DNA from: Thiotrichales bacterium
Lineage (GTDB): Bacteria > Pseudomonadota > Gammaproteobacteria > Beggiatoales > Beggiatoaceae
Reading direction: 5' to 3'
NCBI GenBank assembly: GCA_016745035.1
Contig: JADGDE010000001.1
Coordinates: 782,507-846,506 of the forward strand
DNA: 64,000 nt
Of this stretch, positions 45,654 to 54,683 are shown in pieces. How positions within the stretch are numbered: position 1 is the stretch's first letter; every line of letters starts with the position of its first letter. Both the position numbers and the translations under genes were made by a program. The notes beneath the pieces were generated by a model. The model did not search any database. It was given only the letters and a program-made list of their open reading frames with translations, and was not told the DNA's origin.

Positions 45654-48614
45654 TTAGAGCTTACGCTTAACCATCACTTGTTCATAAACCTCGATTTGGT
45701 CGCCTTCTTTAACATCAGCGTAGTTTTTCACCCCAAGGCCACATTCCATCCCCGCTTTCACTTCGTTGACATCGTCTTTAAAGCGGCGCAAGGATTCGAG
45801 TTCACCCTCGAAAATCACCACGTTCTCACGCAAGACCCGAATCGGTGCATTACGTTTGAGCATCCCTTCAAGTACCATACAACCGGCGACAGCGCCAATT
45901 TTAGCCACCCGGAAGACATCACGGACTTGCGCCAGCCCGACAATTTCTTCTCGCATTTCAGGCTCTAACATACCCGTTAAGGCTTGTTTGACTTCTTCTA
46001 GGGCTTCATAAATGATGCTGTAGTAATGTAAGTCCACATCTTGCTCAGAAATCAAACGGCGGGCATTGGCATCGGCACGAACATTAAAGCCGATCACAAT
46101 CGCGTTGGAGGCAACAGCTAAGTGCACGTCTGATTCGTTAATACCACCGACACCAGCGGCAACAATGGAAACTTTCACTTCGGAGGTGGACAGTTTGACC
46201 AAAGATTCGCGCAGCGCTTCCATAGAACCATGTACGTCAGCTTTAAGGACGATGTTGAGGCTACTGCTTTCACCGGATTCCATTTGCGAGAACATATTTT
46301 CCAGTTTCGCCGCTTGTTGACGCGCGAGGCGCACTTCGCGGTATTTGCCTTGACGGAATAGGGCAATTTCACGCGCTTTGCGCTCATCGGCAATCATAGA
46401 GGCTTCAGCACCGGCTTCAGGTGTGCCTGAGAGACCGAGAACTTCAACAGGGATGGAGGGGCCTGCGGATTGAACCGACTGCCCATTTTCATCCAGCATG
46501 GCACGAATACGGCCGTATTCTTGCCCAGCGAGGAGAATATCGCCTTTGTTTAAAGTTCCGCGTTGAACGAGAACGGTAGCCACGGCACCACGACCTTTAT
46601 CAAGGCGAGATTCGATGACCATACCCATGGCAGGACCTTCGGCAACAGTTTTGAGTTCGAGTACTTCAGATTGCAGCAAGATGGCATCGAGTAATTCATC
46701 AATCCCTTGCCCGGTTTTGGCTGAGACTTCCATAAACATGGTATCGCCACCCCATTCTTCAGGGACGACTTCTTGAGCTACCAATTCTTGTTTAACACGT
46801 TCCAAGTCAGCCGTAGGCTTATCGATTTTGTTAATCGCCACCACGATAGGCACTTCTGCTGCGCGGGCATGTTGAATTGCTTCAATGGTTCGAGGCATAA
46901 CACCATCATCCGCTGCCACCACGAGAATAACGATGTCGGTGATTTTTGCACCACGGGCACGCATGGCGGTAAAGGCCTCATGCCCCGGGGTGTCGAGGAA
47001 ACTTATCATGCCCTTGTCGGTTTCGACATGGTATGCACCAATGTGCTGGGTAATCCCCCCGGCTTCACCAGCGGCCACTTTAGCAGCACGGATATAATCG
47101 AGTAAGGAGGTTTTACCATGGTCAACGTGACCCATGATGGTGACCACAGGGGCGCGTGGGACTTCTTCGCCTTCTTCTTCGACTTGTGCCAGTTCCATTT
47201 CCAGTGCATCTTCTTTGAGCATCACGGGTGTGTGCCCCATTTCCTCAACCACAATACCAGCGGTTTCTTGGTCAATCACTTGGTTAATGGTCACCATGCT
47301 GCCCATCCCCATCATCGCTTTGATGACTTCGGCCGCTTTGACGGACATTTTTTGCGCTAGATCAGCAACGCTCATGGTCTCTGGTAAACGCACCTCATGG
47401 ACAACAGGGGCTGTGGGTTTGGTAAAACCGTGTTGATTATCAGCAGATGCGGCACTTGGGCGACCTTTTTTACGGTGCCGTCCCATGCGCTCATCACCTT
47501 GTAATAAGCGTTGAGCATTTTTGTTGCGGCGATCATTGCGATCATTGCCACGCCGTCCACGACCACGGCCATCTTCGTTACTGTTACGATGATTGGCGCT
47601 GCCTTTTTTCGGCGCAGCCGGTTTATTGGCAAATTTTGACGCGGTATCGTTAGCAGGTGCAGCAGCAGTCGTAGGACTTGCAGCAGGGGCATTTCTTCTG
47701 CCAGCGCCACCACCACTAGGAGTGCTATTACCGGGTTTACTGGGTTTTTTATGACTGCTGCGACTCTCAGCAGGCTTGTCTTTGGCTCTGAGTTTGGCTT
47801 GTTCTGCTTCTTGCTTACGGCGCAGTTTTTCCGCCAATTCCGCAGCTTGCTTCGCTTTGGCTTTGGTTTCGAGCTTGGCTTTTTCCTCGGCATCAAGTTT
47901 AGCTTTGGCATCTGCTTCGGCTTTGGCTTTGGCTTTTACTTTGGCACGCTCTTCGGCAACCACTTTAGCTTCAGCGTCTAGTTTAGCGCGTTCTTTAGCA
48001 AGGCGCTCACGCTCTTGCTTTTCAGCCGATGCTTGTTCACGGGTGAGTTTTTTCTGCTCAGCGGCTTTGGCTTCAGATTTTTTACGCTCCTGAGCTTCAC
48101 GGGCTTCGGCTTCTATTTTTGCCTTTTTGCGCGCGGCTTCCTCAGCTGCATTTTTGGTATTAATACTTGGCGTGGTACTTCCCATTGAAGCCATACCGCC
48201 TAAGACCGAACCGCCAGCACCGGGCATTGCTGAGGGCATCGCCGCCCCTGCACTGGGCATACCTAAGCCGCCAGCAACTGGCGCTGATGGCGCAGCAGCA
48301 CCTGGGGGTACAAAGGTGCGTTTTTTGCGCACTTCGACATTCACCGTGGTTTTTTTGCCTTGGTTGCCTAAGACTTTTAATTTACTGGTGGTTTTGCGAT
48401 TGAGGGTAATCTTTTTCGGTGACTTACTCGCCCCTTCTTCGCCTTTTTTACCGTGTGTTTTGCGCAGGTGTGCCAACAGATGACGTTTTTCATCTTCATT
48501 GAGCACATCATTGGCTGTTTTTCCAGCATAACCCGCCTCTTCTAGTTGGGTTAGCAACTTTTCTAGTGGAACCTTAATTTCTTTCGCAAACTCTTTAACT
48601 GTGACTGTAACCAT
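45654..48614 (-). CDS. infB: Translation initiation factor IF-2
   Basis: IF-2 brings fMet-tRNA to the 30S subunit. The 986-residue protein has the N-terminal IF2N domain ([20 protein letters not shown]), a long Ala/Lys/Glu coiled region (~residues 155-300) with a Gly/Ser/Asn/Arg-rich linker after it, and the G domain with G1 [19 protein letters not shown]3 [17 protein letters not shown] and G4 VAINKIDKP. The C-terminal domains end normally. GGGGTGG precedes the start. It follows nusA by 15 bp. rbfA and truB, the usual next genes, are missing downstream and lie at 4.8-6.1 kb. Confidence 0.98.
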   Translation of the reverse strand: MVTVTVKEFAKEIKVPLEKLLTQLEEAGYAGKTANDVLNEDEKRHLLAHLRKTHGKKGEEGASKSPKKITLNRKTTSKLKVLGNQGKKTTVNVEVRKKRTFVPPGAAAPSAPVAGGLGMPSAGAAMPSAMPGAGGSVLGGMASMGSTTPSINTKNAAEEAARKKAKIEAEAREAQERKKSEAKAAEQKKLTREQASAEKQERERLAKERAKLDAEAKVVAEERAKVKAKAKAEADAKAKLDAEEKAKLETKAKAKQAAELAEKLRRKQEAEQAKLRAKDKPAESRSSHKKPSKPGNSTPSGGGAGRRNAPAASPTTAAAPANDTASKFANKPAAPKKGSANHRNSNEDGRGRGRRGNDRNDRRNKNAQRLLQGDERMGRHRKKGRPSAASADNQHGFTKPTAPVVHEVRLPETMSVADLAQKMSVKAAEVIKAMMGMGSMVTINQVIDQETAGIVVEEMGHTPVMLKEDALEMELAQVEEEGEEVPRAPVVTIMGHVDHGKTSLLDYIRAAKVAAGEAGGITQHIGAYHVETDKGMISFLDTPGHEAFTAMRARGAKITDIVILVVAADDGVMPRTIEAIQHARAAEVPIVVAINKIDKPTADLERVKQELVAQEVVPEEWGGDTMFMEVSAKTGQGIDELLDAILLQSEVLELKTVAEGPAMGMVIESRLDKGRGAVATVLVQRGTLNKGDILLAGQEYGRIRAMLDENGQSVQSAGPSIPVEVLGLSGTPEAGAEASMIADERKAREIALFRQGKYREVRLARQQAAKLENMFSQMESGESSSLNIVLKADVHGSMEALRESLVKLSTSEVKVSIVAAGVGGINESDVHLAVASNAIVIGFNVRADANARRLISEQDVDLHYYSIIYEALEEVKQALTGMLEPEMREEIVGLAQVRDVFRVAKIGAVAGCMVLEGMLKRNAPIRVLRENVVIFEGELESLRRFKDDVNEVKAGMECGLGVKNYADVKEGDQIEVYEQVMVKRKL

Positions 48615-48629
48615 GTAATGTCCACCCCT

Positions 48630-50126
48630 TTAATCCTGCGCTTCATCTTCAAACCAAGGTGCTCTGGCTGCCATGATAAGCTCTGCCGCGCGGGTTTGAT
48701 CGTCTATAATGCCTAAATCCATTAGATCATCAACAGCTTGTTCTGCTAAGTCCTCCATGGTTGCAATACCACTGGCAGCTAGGCGTGTTGCCAGTTCTTC
48801 ATCCATCCCCTCAAGACCAAGTAAGTCTTCACTAGGGGTTTTTTCCAAGGTCTCTTCTGATGCAATCTCTTCTGTCAGGAGTGCATCTTTAGCCCGTTGT
48901 TGTAATTCTAAGGTCGTCTCCTCATCAAAAATCCCCATACCGAGCATTTCTTCAAAAGGCACATAGGCGATTTCATCAAGGTGACTAAAGCCCTCTTCAA
49001 TTAAGGCAGCAGCCACGTTTTCATCGACTTCTAATTTTTGCATGAACAATTCGGCGACGGCTTGATGTTCACCTTGGTTTTTCTCTTGTGCTTCACCTGT
49101 GGTCATCACATTGAGCGTCCAGCCCGTCAGTTGACTAGCTAAGCGTACGTTTTGTCCACCGCGACCAATAGCCAATGATAATTGGCTCTCTGGGACGGCA
49201 ACATCCATGCTATGCAGGTCTTCATCAATGACTATGGATTCAACATCGGCAGGTGACATGGCGTTGATGACAAACTTGGCCGGGTTTTCATCCCAAAGGA
49301 TAATATCCACGCGCTCGCCATTGAGTTCATTGGAGACCGCTTGCACGCGAGAGCCACGCATACCGACACAAGCGCCGACGGGGTCGATACGGGTATCAGT
49401 GGCATGTACGGCAATTTTAGCCCGTAGCCCCGGATCGCGGGCTGCGCCTAAAATTTTAATATAACCTTCGTTAATTTCGGGGACTTCTAAGGTAAACAAT
49501 TGAATTAACAATTCTGAATCGACCCGGTTTAAGAAAATTTGCGGACCGCGATTCTCAGCTCGGACTTCTTTAAGATAAGCCCGAATTCTGTCGCCAGGTC
49601 GCAGCGCTTCGCGCGGAATCAAGTCTTCGCGGTAAATCACCGCATCAACATTGCCACCGAGGTCAATAATCACATTGCCTTTATCTATACGTTTTACCGT
49701 ACCACTAATGAGTTCACCTTGGCGGTGGGCATATGCATCGATGACTTGGCGGCGTTCTGCTTCTCTGACCTTTTGGATGATGACTTGGCGTGCGGCTTGG
49801 CTGGCGATACGACCAAAGACTTCAGATTCAATTTGTTCTTGAATGTATTCACCGACTTCGATATCAGGATGGGTTTCTCGTGCATCTTCGATGGTGATTT
49901 GACCATCTAAAGTTTCGATCATTTCGTCCTCGACCACTTCCCAACGTCGCCAAGTGGTATAGCTGCCTGTGTGTTCGTCAATATTAACAATAATATCGCT
50001 CTCAGCCGGAAAGCGTTTTTTGGTCGCACTTGCCAAAGCACAAGCGAGGGCATCAAAGATGACGGATTTATCCACCCCCTTTTCATTTGATACCATTTCG
50101 ACAACGAGTAAAATTTCTTTATTCAT
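48630..50126 (-). CDS. nusA: Transcription termination/antitermination factor NusA
   Basis: The 498-residue protein has the N-terminal RNA-polymerase-binding domain (NKEILLVVEMVSNEKGVDKSVIFDAL), S1 domain (GELISGTVKRIDKGNVIIDLGG), the two KH domains (DPVGACVGMRGSRVQAVSNEL and SLAIGRGGQNVRLASQLTGW), and acidic C-terminal repeats with GMDEELATRLAASGIATMEDLAEQ. It is between rimP (9 bp) and infB (15 bp) on the same strand. Confidence 0.98.
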   Translation of the reverse strand: MNKEILLVVEMVSNEKGVDKSVIFDALACALASATKKRFPAESDIIVNIDEHTGSYTTWRRWEVVEDEMIETLDGQITIEDARETHPDIEVGEYIQEQIESEVFGRIASQAARQVIIQKVREAERRQVIDAYAHRQGELISGTVKRIDKGNVIIDLGGNVDAVIYREDLIPREALRPGDRIRAYLKEVRAENRGPQIFLNRVDSELLIQLFTLEVPEINEGYIKILGAARDPGLRAKIAVHATDTRIDPVGACVGMRGSRVQAVSNELNGERVDIILWDENPAKFVINAMSPADVESIVIDEDLHSMDVAVPESQLSLAIGRGGQNVRLASQLTGWTLNVMTTGEAQEKNQGEHQAVAELFMQKLEVDENVAAALIEEGFSHLDEIAYVPFEEMLGMGIFDEETTLELQQRAKDALLTEEIASEETLEKTPSEDLLGLEGMDEELATRLAASGIATMEDLAEQAVDDLMDLGIIDDQTRAAELIMAARAPWFEDEAQD

Positions 50127-50135
50127 GCGGCTTTC

Positions 50136-50582
50136 CTATAGCAAGACTCGACCTTGTTGAATTTGCTGCCAACCCAATTCTTGAGTTTGTCCATCAATTT
50201 CAAGCACAAGGCCCTCTGCATTGGTTTCGATCAGTTGCCCTGTAAAGTGGCGTTGTCCATTTTGTGAACGTGCAAGGCTAACTTTAATTTTTTCCCCAAC
50301 GAAAGTGTCGTATTGCTCTGGAAAGAATAAGGGTCGATCCCAGCCGGGGGAGGAGACTTCAAGGGTATATTCATCCTTGATCGGATCTTCAACAGTTAAA
50401 ATACCATCGACTTGATGGCTGACTTTGGCACAGTCTTCAATGACAATGCCATCTGCATGGTCGATATAAATACGTAGCAAGGTACCTTTACGTCCTTGGG
50501 AGACTCTTTCCACGCCCCAAAGTTCGTAGCCAAGCGCCTGCACACTGGCAAGTAATAGATCATATAAGTTTTTATCTAACAT
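50136..50582 (-). CDS. rimP: Ribosome maturation factor RimP
   Basis: RimP assists 30S assembly. From the ATG at 50582 the protein is 148 residues, the usual size: LYDLLLASVQALGYELWGVE, GTLLRIYIDHADGIVIEDCAKVS, and the PGWDRPLFFPEQYDTFVG segment. An extra 19-residue N-terminal stretch is possible in frame but not conserved. It begins the rimP-nusA-infB operon; a promoter with a 17-bp spacer lies upstream and a hairpin with a T-run sits in the predicted leader. Confidence 0.95.
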   Translation of the reverse strand: MLDKNLYDLLLASVQALGYELWGVERVSQGRKGTLLRIYIDHADGIVIEDCAKVSHQVDGILTVEDPIKDEYTLEVSSPGWDRPLFFPEQYDTFVGEKIKVSLARSQNGQRHFTGQLIETNAEGLVLEIDGQTQELGWQQIQQGRVLL

Positions 50583-50631
50583 CGGTTTTATCGTTACTGC
50601 GTTTACGTTTGCGGATGATTGATCACAATAC

Positions 50632-50663
50632 AGGCACAAAAAAAAATGGGCATAGCGCCCATT
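50632..50663 (-). terminator. Terminator or attenuator in the rimP leader
   Basis: On the minus strand AATGGGC, a 5-base loop and GCCCATT (50663-50645) are followed by a run of nine T residues. It lies about 54 bp downstream of the promoter predicted for rimP and 50 bp before the gene, so it would stop most transcripts unless controlled. Confidence 0.8.
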
Positions 50664-50716
50664 ATCGTTTCAAAAGCTTAGAAATCGCCAAGCCGTACCA
50701 ATCCGGTAATCCTCTA

Positions 50717-50745
50717 ATTGTAAGATATATAGCTAAAACTCGCAA
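50717..50745 (-). promoter_or_regulatory. Predicted promoter of rimP-nusA-infB
   Basis: TTGCGA (50745-50740), a 17-bp spacer and TACAAT (50722-50717) on the minus strand. The -35 matches 4 of 6 and the -10 matches 5 of 6 consensus positions. Confidence 0.6.
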
Positions 50746-50763
50746 CCGAAAAATTTTATTCTG

Positions 50764-50847
50764 CTGATGTTACGCAAAGGCTAAATATCACTAGGCAGGT
50801 GGAAAACCACAATATTGAGACAAAAACAAGTTTAGTGCGTCACGTCA
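50764..50847 (-). repeat. 84-bp inverted-repeat (MITE-like) element, copy 4
   Basis: Ends CTGATGTTACGCA and TGCGTCACGTCAG, interior CACTAGGCAGGTGGAAAACC; 84 bp, same orientation as copy 1. It lies between the YdjM-like gene and the rimP promoter. Confidence 0.88.
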
Positions 50848-50874
50848 GTTATTCTGCTGTAATGCACACGGCAA

Positions 50875-51591
50875 TCATAGTTTTTCCCACGGCCATTGTT
50901 TAGGAAAAAAGCCTTGCCCCATTTTCTCATAAGTCGCTGGGTTCCAAACAATGCGTTTAAATTGCCAAGTGGGCGGCGTATATTGTAATAGCACCACGAT
51001 CAAAGCAATTAGAAGCACGTTATGTTGCCATTGTTTGGGATTGATGAGCTTAAAAGCCGTGCCAAAGGATTTTTTTAAGCGTCTGCCATTAAAATCGACA
51101 CTGTACAGCTCATCTAACAATAAATGAACGATAAAGCCCAGACCGAGAAAAAAACCACTGAGCCATGCATAATGGGCTGGGAATTGAAACCAAGCATGAC
51201 TGATGCTGGTAAATAACAAGCCCATAAATACAGCCATGAGAATCGAATGATAAATGCCCCGGTGTACAGTGGAACGCTTGAAGATATCCAATAACACGTA
51301 TTGGAAAACAATGTAGAGCATGATCAGCAACAGCCACATTTCTAAAATGCTTAAGCTACCAGCGCCTTGCTGCACCAATGAAAAAGCCACCAAAGCATAA
51401 AAGCCAACAAAAATAATCCGTAAAGGGCGGGCATGTCCAGCATCAATATCGGGCAAAATCCCGCCGAGCGTACCAATCACACTTAGGACTAATGCTTCAT
51501 AACTGTCGATGCGTCCGGTGGCGAGATAGGCTGTTGCGGTCATGGTGCTGACCACAGCAGCGACACCGACATGGGTGGCAAAATTAGCCAT
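50875..51591 (-). CDS. YdjM-like membrane-bound metal-dependent hydrolase family protein
   Basis: A 238-residue membrane protein with about six helices. Family marks are the N-terminal FATHVGVAAVVS, the GTLGGILPDIDAGHARP motif, STVHRGIYHSILMAV, and FIVHLLLDELYSVDFNGRR, whose His and Asp residues are thought to bind metal. The cellular role is unknown; in E. coli the homologue YdjM is induced by DNA damage. It overlaps the MoeB-like gene by 8 bp. Confidence 0.85.
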   Translation of the reverse strand: MANFATHVGVAAVVSTMTATAYLATGRIDSYEALVLSVIGTLGGILPDIDAGHARPLRIIFVGFYALVAFSLVQQGAGSLSILEMWLLLIMLYIVFQYVLLDIFKRSTVHRGIYHSILMAVFMGLLFTSISHAWFQFPAHYAWLSGFFLGLGFIVHLLLDELYSVDFNGRRLKKSFGTAFKLINPKQWQHNVLLIALIVVLLQYTPPTWQFKRIVWNPATYEKMGQGFFPKQWPWEKL

Positions 51592-52345
51592 CAGTTTGAC
51601 ACACGGTACAAGCCGGGTCGGGTTTAAGTGTTAGCGCGCGCCATTGCATACTCAGGGCATCAAAAATGAGTAAGCACCCAGATAAAACTTCACCTAAATT
51701 TAATAACAATTTTAAGGTTTCCAGCGCCTGCATACTGCCTAAAACACCGACTAAGGGCGCGAACACGCCATTATTACTACAGGTTTCATAAACACTGTCA
51801 TCCATATTGTCTTGCTGAGGATAGAGGCAGTGATAACAGGGGCTATTTTTTTCTTGAGGAATAAACACACTGATTTGTCCCTCAAAACGAATCGCCGCAG
51901 CGGAGACTAAAGGGGTTTGGCTAAGAATGCTGGCATGATTGACTTGATAACGGGTAGCAAAATTATCACTACAATCAACAATTACATCGGCTTGCGCAGC
52001 GGCTTGATATAAGGCTTCGCCCTCCAGCGCATGATTATACAAAACCAATTCACAATCGGGGTTCAAAGCTTGCAAGCGTTGCGCGGCTGAGTGGGTTTTC
52101 TCTTGTCCTAACTGGGTTGTATCGTGAATGATTTGTCGCTGTAAATTGGATAACTCCACCGTGTCGGGGTCGGATAACAGCAAGCGACCGACCCCAGCTG
52201 CTGCCAGATAAAGTGCCACGGGTGAACCCAAGCCACCCACACCAATGATAAGCACGGTCTTTTCTTGCAGGCGCTGTTGCCCCGCCACATCTACCTGAGG
52301 CAACAATATGTGCCGACTATAGCGCAATAATTCCGCATCATTCAT
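51584..52345 (-). CDS. moeB: MoeB/ThiF-family adenylyltransferase
   Basis: A 253-residue E1-like enzyme that adenylates the C-terminal Gly of a sulfur-carrier protein (MoaD or ThiS). Motifs: RYSRHILLPQVDVAGQQRL, nucleotide-binding VLIIGVGGLGSPVALYLAAAGVG, catalytic Asp of VDCSDNFATRYQVN, zinc cysteines CYHC and the C-terminal CTVC, and the TCSNNGVFAPLVGVLGS segment. MoeB and ThiF cannot be told apart with certainty from sequence alone; no moaD or thiS is adjacent. Confidence 0.92.
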   Translation of the reverse strand: MNDAELLRYSRHILLPQVDVAGQQRLQEKTVLIIGVGGLGSPVALYLAAAGVGRLLLSDPDTVELSNLQRQIIHDTTQLGQEKTHSAAQRLQALNPDCELVLYNHALEGEALYQAAAQADVIVDCSDNFATRYQVNHASILSQTPLVSAAAIRFEGQISVFIPQEKNSPCYHCLYPQQDNMDDSVYETCSNNGVFAPLVGVLGSMQALETLKLLLNLGEVLSGCLLIFDALSMQWRALTLKPDPACTVCQTDG

Positions 52346-52406
52346 AGCATTTCTCCAGAGTCTAGCGTCTTTGATGGGGGCGAACAGGCGTTGAGAAAAG
52401 AGAGCA

Positions 52407-52426
52407 TTCCCCCAAGAAAGGGGGAA
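52407..52426 (-). terminator. Hairpin after the solute-binding protein gene
   Basis: TTCCCCC / GGGGGAA with a 6-base loop, 10 bp after the stop. There is no T-run, so efficiency is doubtful. Confidence 0.45.
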
Positions 52427-52435
52427 AAGGCAAGT

Positions 52436-53404
52436 TTATCGCGCACTCAAAGGCTTAATGCTTAATTCTTCTTTAGAAGCAGGGGCAAAACCATAGCTGG
52501 TATAAATCGCTTGCGCCGCATCAGTGGCTAAGTATTGCATAAAGGTTTTAGCGTGAGCGGGGTTGCGACCTTTGAGCATTGGGCCGATAGCATAACCGAC
52601 TTTATCTTGCTTATTGTGAGGTGCGGCAATTTCAACCCCTTCTAAAGTGCGACCTTGTTGTTTGGCATGAACCACTTCAGATGCCCAAACGATGCCGACA
52701 TCCGCTTCGCCTTGCTCGATACGGTGTGGGGTTTCACGGTGATGACGTGAAGTAAACCAGGTTTTACCCTCAACTGCCCAGCATTTTTTGCATTTTTTAT
52801 CAGCCGTCACTTGCTCGTATAGGCCTAAGTCTTTGAGCATTTCACTGCCATAAAATTTAAAAATACCCTCGGTTAAAGGATTCGGATGCGATTGCACCAA
52901 ATCATCACGCCCTAAGTCTTTCGCACCTTTAATGCCTTTAGGGTTGCCCTTAGCGACCATGAGTTCAAGCTTGTTATGAATATAAATCATGTGCTCGTCC
53001 ATCAAGCCTTTGCCGTTAAGCTTTTTCAAGTGATTGATATTGACGCTGGCAAACAAATCAGGATTCATGGCAGTTTTTTCACCATTGATCATGCCTTGCT
53101 TGAGTAATTGTTTTTTGAAAATTTGCCCCGGTGGGATGGTTTCCACATACACGGTTTTAATATCTTGATGTTTGCTTTGGAAGTCTTTGATTAACTCTTC
53201 CATGACCATGAACTGGTTTCCGGCTAAATACATCACCAAGTCAGCGGTATAAGAGTCGCCAATCTTGCCATAATCGATTTTACCATCGACATGGAAAGTA
53301 CGGTAATCGTGACCGTGTCCGGCATCTTTTGCCAGTGCCACAGGGCTGATTAAACTGCTTAACAATAAGCTAGCAGCACTTGCGATTGAAAATAATTTGA
53401 GCAT
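52436..53404 (-). CDS. Periplasmic solute-binding protein
   Basis: From the ATG at 53404 (GAGGA five bases upstream) the protein has 322 residues with a signal peptide (KLFSIASAASLLLSSLISPV, cleavage after ALA) and a two-lobed type II binding fold of the ModA/SBP_bac_11 kind (DSYTADLVMYLAGNQFMVMEELI, PDLFASVNINHLKKL, NKLELMVAKGNPKGI, EADVGIVWASEVVHAKQQ). A His-rich start (HGHDY) and a CKKC pair are notable and could bind metal. No ABC permease or ATPase is adjacent, so the ligand is open; the molybdate idea rests only on the MoeB neighbour. Confidence 0.82.
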   Translation of the reverse strand: MLKLFSIASAASLLLSSLISPVALAKDAGHGHDYRTFHVDGKIDYGKIGDSYTADLVMYLAGNQFMVMEELIKDFQSKHQDIKTVYVETIPPGQIFKKQLLKQGMINGEKTAMNPDLFASVNINHLKKLNGKGLMDEHMIYIHNKLELMVAKGNPKGIKGAKDLGRDDLVQSHPNPLTEGIFKFYGSEMLKDLGLYEQVTADKKCKKCWAVEGKTWFTSRHHRETPHRIEQGEADVGIVWASEVVHAKQQGRTLEGVEIAAPHNKQDKVGYAIGPMLKGRNPAHAKTFMQYLATDAAQAIYTSYGFAPASKEELSIKPLSAR

Positions 53405-53509
53405 GTTATTCCTCATCAGGTGGGTGAAATCATCAAAAAGAGCTACGATACTCTTTTTTCCTCCGCTGCGCATTGTATGTCGTTTGTGTCTTTGGCTCAA
53501 ATGGGAGTA

Positions 53510-54625
53510 TCACTTTTGTTCATAGTGATGAATTTTTCCATCAATAACTGTTGTATGTACTTGGTAAAAACCTAAACCACCCTGACGCAATTCAAATTCG
53601 TGCACTGTTTCTTGAGGAAATTGTTGCCAATAGTCTGAGTTTCTGAGTTGAATATTCGGTAAATGAGGTGCTAGTGGTTTAAATTCCCCCTCGCCTTGGT
53701 GAAGATATGGATAGGTTTGTAATCCATTTTTATCGGTCAGGTAATTTAGAGTTAATAAGGTCGAGGGTAAGGCGACAAAAACAGTTAGCCCCAGCAAAAA
53801 GCCGGTTACTAAACTATGGCCTTTTGGAATTTTTCCTCTCAACATCCAAAGGCTAAAAATAAGTGCTGTCAGTAAGCTAAGGATGACGTTTGTCTGTATA
53901 GAAGGTTTTTCTAAGGTATATATTTCATCCAAACCCACCTGAGCATACATGGGAAACATGAGCAACATAGGAAATAGCAAACTGAAGAGGACAATATAAC
54001 GATTCAAACAATTATAAAATGGCGTAGATAAATCAACATCGGCTTCAATTTCTAAACTAATACCTTGTTTTATAAGAGCTTGAGGCAGAGGGCTGTGGCG
54101 TAAGCACTCGGGTGCTATTGTATTATCCACATCCCAAGGCAGCATGTCCTTCGGTATACAAAGATGGTTAGCGGGATTTTGACTGTCTGTCCATTGGCAT
54201 AAAAAAATATGTTGGCGTTGTAAGCCCATATCTAATTCTAAGGTTAAAAACTGATTACCAGGAATAGGCGCTGTAGTGGGTTTTCTAATGTAAGCTGCTT
54301 TTATTTCTGACCATTTGACTGTCCAATCTTCCTTATAGAATTGTCCATTATTTGGGTTTAATAGTTGCCCCTGTAATTTGCGTGGCAAATTTGAACGGTA
54401 ATGAATGCCTTTATTATCAATAATTAAACGCTCTTTAAAGGCGGAAATTGCCAAATAAAATACTATAAGAGACGTAATCAACCCCAAACCTATCAGAATA
54501 TATCCCATTGGCATACTTGACATAAATACTGGCACTAATAGAGGGATTAATGGTATCAGAGGGGATAACAAAAGATGTATTTTAGTTGCGCGCGGTGGCT
54601 TTTGTAATACTAATTGCTTAACCAT
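53510..54625 (-). CDS. Hypothetical membrane protein with PH-like region
   Basis: A 371-residue protein with paired helices at the N terminus (IHLLLSPLIPLIPLLVPVFM, YILIGLGLITSLIVFYLAI), followed by a soluble stretch (RLIIDNKGIHYRSNLP...WTVKWSEIKAAYIRKP) whose pattern recalls a bacterial PH-like domain, then four more helices (VLFSLLFPMLLMF, VILSLLTALIFSLWML, GFLLGLTVFVALPSTLL) and a soluble C terminus. The family is not recognised. It starts 58 bp after the response regulator. Confidence 0.6.
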   Translation of the reverse strand: MVKQLVLQKPPRATKIHLLLSPLIPLIPLLVPVFMSSMPMGYILIGLGLITSLIVFYLAISAFKERLIIDNKGIHYRSNLPRKLQGQLLNPNNGQFYKEDWTVKWSEIKAAYIRKPTTAPIPGNQFLTLELDMGLQRQHIFLCQWTDSQNPANHLCIPKDMLPWDVDNTIAPECLRHSPLPQALIKQGISLEIEADVDLSTPFYNCLNRYIVLFSLLFPMLLMFPMYAQVGLDEIYTLEKPSIQTNVILSLLTALIFSLWMLRGKIPKGHSLVTGFLLGLTVFVALPSTLLTLNYLTDKNGLQTYPYLHQGEGEFKPLAPHLPNIQLRNSDYWQQFPQETVHEFELRQGGLGFYQVHTTVIDGKIHHYEQK

Positions 54626-54683
54626 GTGGTAGTCCTAAATAATTATTGATAATTACCTAATGAATGTTTAGTGCCAACCCTAG

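Noticed and set aside
45766-48483. Many long frames opposite infB (up to ~118 codons)
   Set aside because: They are antisense to a well-conserved gene and show low-complexity Ala/Ser or Leu/Phe bias created by the Lys/Ala codons of IF-2.
52436-53404. Naming the solute-binding protein ModA
   Set aside because: The fold fits many oxyanion or metal binders; no modB/modC is present and the only hint is the MoeB-like neighbour.
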